Shown in pieces: positions 59,527 through 64,000 of a stretch of DNA of 64,000 nt. Position numbers and translations under genes: made by a program. Where the stretch lies: positions 434,001 through 498,000 of the forward strand of contig CBDDII010000003.1 in the NCBI GenBank assembly GCA_965228905.1, written 5' to 3'. Positions within the stretch are counted from its first letter, which is position 1. Each line of letters begins with the position of its first letter. This DNA is from CALKXV01 sp965228905. Its GTDB lineage: Bacteria > Pseudomonadota > Alphaproteobacteria > Rhodobacterales > Rhodobacteraceae. The notes beneath the pieces are model-generated. The model was not told where the DNA came from. It saw only the letters and a program-made list of their open reading frames with translations, and searched no databases.

Positions 59527-60273
59527 ATGGTCCTCGTGAAGAAAAACGCGAAAGTCAGGCTCTTTGTTAGCGAGGCTCTGGGAGAGGAGCAATCGGTCGC
59601 TCTGACGCGGGAGCAGGCGCACTACCTGTTTGGTGTGATGCGATTGTCTGCGGGCGATCCTGTCGCATTGTTCAACGGGTCGGACGGCGAATGGCAGGCC
59701 GAGGTTGTCGAAGCGGGAAAGCGCGGTGGCTCGCTGATCTGTCGCACCCAAAGTTCGCCCCAACACGATCCTCCGGACCTCTGGCTGATGTTCGCCCCGA
59801 TCAAGAAGGCCCGGACGGATTTCATCGTCGAAAAGGCCGCCGAGATGGGGGCCGCGCGTATCTGCCCCGTGAACACGGATTTCACGAACTCGGACCGTAT
59901 CAGAAGGGACCGCTTGCAGGCACATGCCGTCGAAGCGGCGGAGCAATGCGGTGGCACCTATGTGCCAGAGGTGGACGAGCTTTCCCCGCTTTCGAAGGTG
60001 CTGGACGATTGGCCCGACGGTCGTTTCCTGATGTTTTGCGACGAGGCGCTTGCGGGCCGCGCAACGGGCATGGGCGTGCTTTCCGAGTTGAAGGATCATC
60101 CATGGGCCATTCTCATCGGACCCGAAGGCGGGTTCTCGGAAGCAGAGCGGACAAGACTTTCCAAGATGGAAAACGCGGTTCCGATCTCGCTTGGTCCGCG
60201 CATCCTGCGGGCCGACACCGCTGCGGTTGCGGCGATGGCGCTTTGGCAATTGCATCTGGGGGATTGGCGGTGA
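59527..60273 (+). CDS. rsmE: 16S rRNA (uracil-1498-N3)-methyltransferase
   Basis: 248 residues, SPOUT-type methyltransferase. KVRLFVSEALGEEQSVALTREQAHYLFGVMRLSAGD is the PUA-like N-terminus; ILIGPEGGFSEAE and ISLGPRILRADTAAVAAMAL form the knot that binds AdoMet. ATG 59527 abuts the ubiA start; GTG 59536 is an alternative nearer the family N-terminus. First gene of a four-gene run to gshA. Confidence 0.93.
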   Translation: MVLVKKNAKVRLFVSEALGEEQSVALTREQAHYLFGVMRLSAGDPVALFNGSDGEWQAEVVEAGKRGGSLICRTQSSPQHDPPDLWLMFAPIKKARTDFIVEKAAEMGAARICPVNTDFTNSDRIRRDRLQAHAVEAAEQCGGTYVPEVDELSPLSKVLDDWPDGRFLMFCDEALAGRATGMGVLSELKDHPWAILIGPEGGFSEAERTRLSKMENAVPISLGPRILRADTAAVAAMALWQLHLGDWR

Positions 60274-61013
60274 CGACAGCCCCGGTGATCCGCCTGCACC
60301 TCTTTTTTGCCCGCGACAATGACCGGGCGGTGATCCTGCGTCAGGGGCCGACAAGACAGTTCCGCATGATCCTGTGGGACCGTGCGACCGACGATTTTGA
60401 AGACGGCCAGTGGTTGAAGCAGAAAGTTTATGTGGAGCGCTGCGACCTTTCCCCGGACGGTGAGCATTTCCTCTACTTCGCCCTCGACGGTCACTGGGGC
60501 AGCGAAGGGAAGGGCAGTTTCACGGCCATATCCAAACCGCCATACTGGACAGCTCTGGCCCTGTTTCCCGTCGGCGACACATGGAGCGGCGGCGGCGCCT
60601 TTCTGGACGCCGGACACTATCACGCGGACGGTGATGCCGACATCATTGGTCGCGCCGAGGGCATTCGGCGCGTTTCGCAGGGCGAGCCTGACAAAGGATG
60701 CACGACCGGGCTGCGTCTGGAAACAGGCGGGCGGGCACCGCTCGACCGCGCGGCGACCAAACGTCTTTTGGACGAACCAGTGCCCAGGGAACCTTGGGCG
60801 CTTCTTCAAAGGATGCGCATTCCGACAGGCAGCGAAATGGACAGGTACGACACGCAAGGCGGCCGGCTGTATCGTCGTAACGGCATGGAACTGGACCTGA
60901 TCCGGGATTTTACCGACATGGAATTTGAACCGATCCGGGCACCCTACGATTGGCGAGATGAGGACGAGAGTGGGCAGACCGCCTGGCATCCGCTGGACGG
61001 AGAGACGTCGTGA
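60270..61013 (+). CDS. Uncharacterised protein downstream of rsmE
   Basis: 247 residues, no family recognised. It is Trp/Asp/Gly-rich and soluble-looking: IRLHLFFARDNDRAVILRQGPTRQFRMILWDRATDDFEDGQWLKQKVY, then YFALDGHW...SFTAISKPPYWTALALFPVGDTWSGGGAFLDAGHYH, consistent with a beta-rich domain. GTG 60270 overlaps the rsmE stop (GTGA), so it is translationally coupled. It overlaps the next gene by 4 bp. Confidence 0.75.
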   Translation: MTTAPVIRLHLFFARDNDRAVILRQGPTRQFRMILWDRATDDFEDGQWLKQKVYVERCDLSPDGEHFLYFALDGHWGSEGKGSFTAISKPPYWTALALFPVGDTWSGGGAFLDAGHYHADGDADIIGRAEGIRRVSQGEPDKGCTTGLRLETGGRAPLDRAATKRLLDEPVPREPWALLQRMRIPTGSEMDRYDTQGGRLYRRNGMELDLIRDFTDMEFEPIRAPYDWRDEDESGQTAWHPLDGETS

Positions 61014-61537
61014 GCCTCATCCGCCCCGAAGCCGCGGCATTCCTCAAGAAATGGCGCGAGGCGATCATCTCGGGCGTGATCCTTTTGGGCTCGCTTCAGG
61101 CCGCGTCCATGACCTTTGGTCTGGTGCAGGCCATGTCCTGGGTTACGGTGCTGGTCGCGGCGGCCCTGTTCATCGAAGGCGTGCGGCGTGCGCGCCTGCC
61201 CGAACGGCAAGGCGGGGTGGGGATGGTCGAGGTGGATGAACGTCAGATCACATACCTTGGCCCCTTGGGCGGCGGTGCGCTGTCGATCGACGAATTGCAG
61301 CGCATAAAGGTCAAGACAACCGGGCTTGGCCCTGCTGCTGCCGATTTCTATTGGGAATTCACCGACCGCGCAGGCCAGCGCCTGACCATTCCGGGTAATG
61401 CCGAGAACGCTGGCGCACTGTTCGACGCCCTCACTGCCTTGCCTGGTGCCGACTACGAAGCGGTGATCCGCGCGTCGAAATCGAAGTCTGGAACCGAACA
61501 GGTTGTGTGGGAAAACACACAAGGCCCCTCGGATTGA
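61010..61537 (+). CDS. Uncharacterised two-helix membrane protein
   Basis: 175 residues. A hydrophobic hairpin (IISGVILLGSLQAASMTFGLV, MSWVTVLVAAALFIEGVR) then a soluble part (GGVGMVEVDERQITYLGPLGGGALSIDELQRIKVKTTG) that looks like a small PH-like beta domain. No family recognised with certainty. It overlaps the preceding gene by 4 bp and lies 53 bp before gshA. Confidence 0.75.
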   Translation: MSLIRPEAAAFLKKWREAIISGVILLGSLQAASMTFGLVQAMSWVTVLVAAALFIEGVRRARLPERQGGVGMVEVDERQITYLGPLGGGALSIDELQRIKVKTTGLGPAAADFYWEFTDRAGQRLTIPGNAENAGALFDALTALPGADYEAVIRASKSKSGTEQVVWENTQGPSD

Positions 61538-61590
61538 CTTGAGCGTCAATTCGGGCAAGGGATCACCCTGACGCAGCGAAACGAGATCCC

Positions 61591-62961
61591 ATGTCGATAC
61601 CCCAATCCGGCGGCGCCCCGATCGAGCGGCACGAACAATTGGCCGAATACCTTGCCGACGGCTGTAAGCCGAAAGACCAGTGGCGCATCGGGACAGAGCA
61701 CGAGAAATTCGGCTATTGCGAAGATACGCTGAAGCCCCTGCCCTATGAGGGCGCGCGTTCGATCAAAGCCATGCTGGAAGGGTTGCGTGACGACTTTGGC
61801 TGGTCCCCGGTGGAAGAGGGCGGCAATATAATCGGTCTGGTCAAGGATGGCGCCAACATCTCGCTTGAACCGGGCGGGCAATTGGAGCTTTCCGGCGCAC
61901 CGCTGGAAACGATCCACCAGACCTGTGACGAGGTGAACGAGCATTTGCGCGAGGTTCAGTCCGTCGCCGACCGGATCGGTGCGCGGTTCATCGGGCTTGG
62001 GTCTGCACCGCACTGGACGCACGACGACATGCCCTTGATGCCCAAGGGCCGCTACAAGCTGATGGATGCCTATATGCAAAAGGTCGGCGAGCTTGGCACC
62101 TCGATGATGCGGCGAACCTGCACCGTTCAGGTCAACCTTGATTTCGCCTCCGAAGCCGACATGGTGCAGAAACTCCGTGTCGCTCTGGCCTTGCAGCCCG
62201 TGGCCACGGCGCTTTTCAGCAATTCGCCTTTCACCGAAGGCAAGCTGAACGGTCACAAGTCGTGGCGCAGTCGCATCTGGCGCGACCTTGATCCCGACCG
62301 GACCGGAATGCTGCCCTTCGTTTTCGAAGACGGGTTCGGGTTCGAAGCCTGGGTCGACTATGCGCTCGATGTGCCGATGTATTTCGTCTATCGCGACGGG
62401 GAGTATATCGACGCGCTTGGCATGTCTTTCCGCGATTTCATGAAGGGCGAATTGCCCGCCTTGCCGGGTGAAAAGCCGCTGATGTCGGACTGGGCCGACC
62501 ATCTGACCACATTGTTCCCCGAAGCCCGCATCAAGAAGTTCATCGAGATGCGCGGGGCGGACGGTGGACCCTGGCGGCGGCTTTGTGCCTTGCCGGCCTT
62601 TTGGGTCGGGCTGATCTATGAACAATCGTCGCTGGATGCCGCCTGGGACCTCGCCAAGGGTTGGGATGCAGAAACGCGGCAGGCATTGCGCGTCGCCGCC
62701 TCGATTGACGGATTGGCCGCAGAGGTTGACGTCATCAACATGCGCGAACTGGCGGGCGAAGTCGTGAAGATCGCCGAGGCAGGATTGAAACAGCGTGGAA
62801 AGCAGGGTGCCGGTGGTCTGTTGCCGGACGAAACCCACTTTCTGAATGCCCTGAAAGAGACCCTGGAAACCGGGGAAACCCCGGCCGATGAACTTATCCG
62901 GCGCTACAACAGCGATTGGAACGGCGATGTGACCAAGGTGTTCGGCGAATACAGCTACTGA
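61591..62961 (+). CDS. gshA: Glutamate-cysteine ligase, plant/alphaproteobacterial type
   Basis: 456 residues, the GCS2-type enzyme making gamma-glutamylcysteine, first step to glutathione. WRIGTEHEKFGYCEDTLKPLPYEG, NISLEPGGQLELSGAPLETIHQTC and MMRRTCTVQVNLDFASEADMV are its hallmarks. Glutathione made here would serve the GST at 5781 and other redox proteins in the window. Confidence 0.95.
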   Translation: MSIPQSGGAPIERHEQLAEYLADGCKPKDQWRIGTEHEKFGYCEDTLKPLPYEGARSIKAMLEGLRDDFGWSPVEEGGNIIGLVKDGANISLEPGGQLELSGAPLETIHQTCDEVNEHLREVQSVADRIGARFIGLGSAPHWTHDDMPLMPKGRYKLMDAYMQKVGELGTSMMRRTCTVQVNLDFASEADMVQKLRVALALQPVATALFSNSPFTEGKLNGHKSWRSRIWRDLDPDRTGMLPFVFEDGFGFEAWVDYALDVPMYFVYRDGEYIDALGMSFRDFMKGELPALPGEKPLMSDWADHLTTLFPEARIKKFIEMRGADGGPWRRLCALPAFWVGLIYEQSSLDAAWDLAKGWDAETRQALRVAASIDGLAAEVDVINMRELAGEVVKIAEAGLKQRGKQGAGGLLPDETHFLNALKETLETGETPADELIRRYNSDWNGDVTKVFGEYSY

Positions 62962-63254
62962 TCGGTTTTTGCTCAGGGCATTGAAAATTAATGCTTTCTG
63001 CAGTGCGAAAGTGCTTCGCAAAGTGACGCAGGGTGAGCCACACGTCATTGTTGCGGCAATGCTGCCACACCCAAGATATTGTGGATAACTTCGTCTTGTA
63101 GGTTTTTTGCATGCGCAGCATAGTTAACTTGCTGCAATCGGGGATGTCTTGGGTAATTTAGTGTTTTGGCGAGTACCGTGAGTGTGTTTTTAGGGTGGGG
63201 CATCTTCGATTGTGGCCCGTACCCTTGCCTTGAACTACTGATTTCAGATCACCA
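62962..63254. other. Convergent 293-bp gap with a DnaA box
   Basis: Between the gshA and desaturase stops, so no promoter is expected, yet it is clearly more AT-rich than its surroundings. It contains a perfect DnaA box TGTGGATAA (63080-63088, reverse orientation), a hairpin TGCGAA, loop AGTGC, TTCGCA (63004-63020) and GCATGC near 63110. I see no good gene; a 75-codon minus-strand frame overlapping gshA is weak. Confidence 0.4.
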
Positions 63255-64000
63255 TCAAGGGTCGGGTCGTTTCTTTCGGTCAAACAGCGGAACAACGGGC
63301 AGACGTTCGTCCGCATAACCTGGCACCGATTGATCCAGACGCATCGCCAGATCCGGAAGCCGGTGAACCGGCACCTTGGGGAACAGATGGTGTTCCCGGT
63401 GATAAAACATCAGATAAGCCAACCGCGCGAGGATCCCGCGTTGCGACCGTGCAATGACCCCGGTTTCGGACGCGCTCTGGTGGGTGATCCAGACGGCGAA
63501 AAGCGCGGTCAGACACTGGGCGACGATCATCGCGAGTACGTGCAGGATCAATACGGCTGATCCGGAAACGAGGGTCATTCCCAGCAGCAACCCGTTCAGC
63601 GCCCAATCCACGACCATCCGGCGGCGAAGACGGTGCGGCCCATGGGTCCAGGCCTCACGATTGATGTCGTAAGGAAATCGCGGACCGTATCGCAGGACCT
63701 CGGAAAAGCTCATGTGCCCGCAACGCCCTTCAAAGTCGCCCGGCCCCATGGCGTGCTTGTGATGCACCATGTGCCCATATGCCACCGCGTGGTTCGAGGC
63801 CCCCATGAGAAAACTTAGGCCGTGCATCACCAGCGAGTCGCCTGTCCTTGAAAGTCCGAGGTTACCGTGGATCGCCTCGTGGTTAAGGCGCAGGCCGCAG
63901 AGAAAGAACATGAAGGATGCCGGGAAACCCAAGACCCAATAGGGTGAGGCGAAAAGGGCGAGACTGCACAATAGCCAGGGTAGGGGAAGCGACAACTCAC
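63255..64000 (-). CDS. Fatty acid desaturase family protein, N-terminus cut off
   Basis: About 248 residues are visible; the frame stays open to the window end, so the start lies outside. Three histidine boxes of membrane di-iron desaturases are present: NHEAIHG, HMVHHKH and HREHHLFPKVP, with membrane segments between. It may desaturate a fatty acid or oxygenate a related lipid; carotenoid-type enzymes share this pattern. The substrate is unproven. Confidence 0.85.
   Translation of the reverse strand, partial: ELSLPLPWLLCSLALFASPYWVLGFPASFMFFLCGLRLNHEAIHGNLGLSRTGDSLVMHGLSFLMGASNHAVAYGHMVHHKHAMGPGDFEGRCGHMSFSEVLRYGPRFPYDINREAWTHGPHRLRRRMVVDWALNGLLLGMTLVSGSAVLILHVLAMIVAQCLTALFAVWITHQSASETGVIARSQRGILARLAYLMFYHREHHLFPKVPVHRLPDLAMRLDQSVPGYADERLPVVPLFDRKKRPDP

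Noticed and set aside
61546..63048. 500-codon minus-strand frame antisense to gshA
   Set aside because: Shadow of gshA; no domain.
62894..63121. 75-codon minus-strand ORF in the gshA-desaturase gap
   Set aside because: Overlaps the gshA end, has no clear ribosome site and no family; the codon pattern is not gene-like.

Overview
This 64 kb window is chromosomal DNA from an alphaproteobacterium, most likely a marine member of the Rhodobacterales (Roseobacter group). The signs are a GC-rich, densely packed genome, the petP-petR regulator pair first known from Rhodobacter, a chvI-chvG-hprK-rapZ-PTS block, a methylsuccinyl-CoA dehydrogenase of the ethylmalonyl-CoA pathway, an ALDH16-type double aldehyde dehydrogenase, NavSp-like sodium channels and a DUF6473 protein. 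I found no rRNA, tRNA, insertion sequence, prophage or CRISPR array. Families are recognised by reading protein motifs, not by database search.

Layout. 1-8.5 kb: ispH (cut by the window edge), a NYN-domain protein, rpoZ-relA/spoT, a DUF2062 membrane protein, mtgA, a glutathione transferase, queG and an EamA exporter. 8.5-15 kb: ilvE, divergent petPR, a DUF4287 protein, a histone-deacetylase-like amidohydrolase, then xseB-ispA-dxs (isoprenoid supply). 15-18.6 kb, mostly on the minus strand: ExoD, two tandem voltage-gated sodium channels, an SDR protein and a SelW-type redox protein. 18.7-22.4 kb: ade-amn, which turn AMP into adenine and then hypoxanthine, and an HU gene. 22.4-26.3 kb (minus): thioredoxin plus CcdA, an EamA exporter, a HAD phosphatase and Mn-pyrophosphatase. 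26.4-28.7 kb: an odd leader with two five-codon ORFs, a 59-residue basic protein, DUF2161, recO and a META lipoprotein. 28.8-33 kb: mcd, TauE/SafE and pckA. 33.4-38.7 kb: chvI-chvG-hprK-rapZ-EIIA(Man)-HPr-acyltransferase, one tight co-directional block joining an envelope/acid two-component system to PTS carbon signalling, next to gluconeogenic pckA. 38.7-42.8 kb: 3-hydroxyacyl-CoA dehydrogenase, DUF6473, etfB-etfA. 43-48 kb: rhodanese, dnaA, TauE/SafE, dnaN, recF. 48-54 kb: two secreted trypsin-like proteins, Hsp20 with an apparent RpoH promoter and ROSE-like RNA thermometer, ALDH16 and deoC. 54-64 kb: an alpha/beta-hydrolase-OsmC fusion, an SMR transporter, an OmpA-family protein, ubiA, divergent rsmE-orf-orf followed by gshA, and a fatty-acid desaturase cut by the window end.

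Acyl-CoA metabolism recurs: mcd, the 3-hydroxyacyl-CoA dehydrogenase and EtfAB (the usual electron acceptor for acyl-CoA dehydrogenases) lie within 13 kb, with pckA taking carbon from C4 acids to sugars. The features most worth follow-up are non-coding: four covarying palindromes between deoC and ALDH16, the double mini-ORF leader at 26.4 kb, the thermometer before hsp20, a large inverted repeat directly before mcd, an intrinsic-terminator-like hairpin in the pckA leader, and regularly spaced repeats before TauE/SafE and between pckA and chvI. Most of the window is ordinary core genome; I did not find a clear new defence or mobile system.
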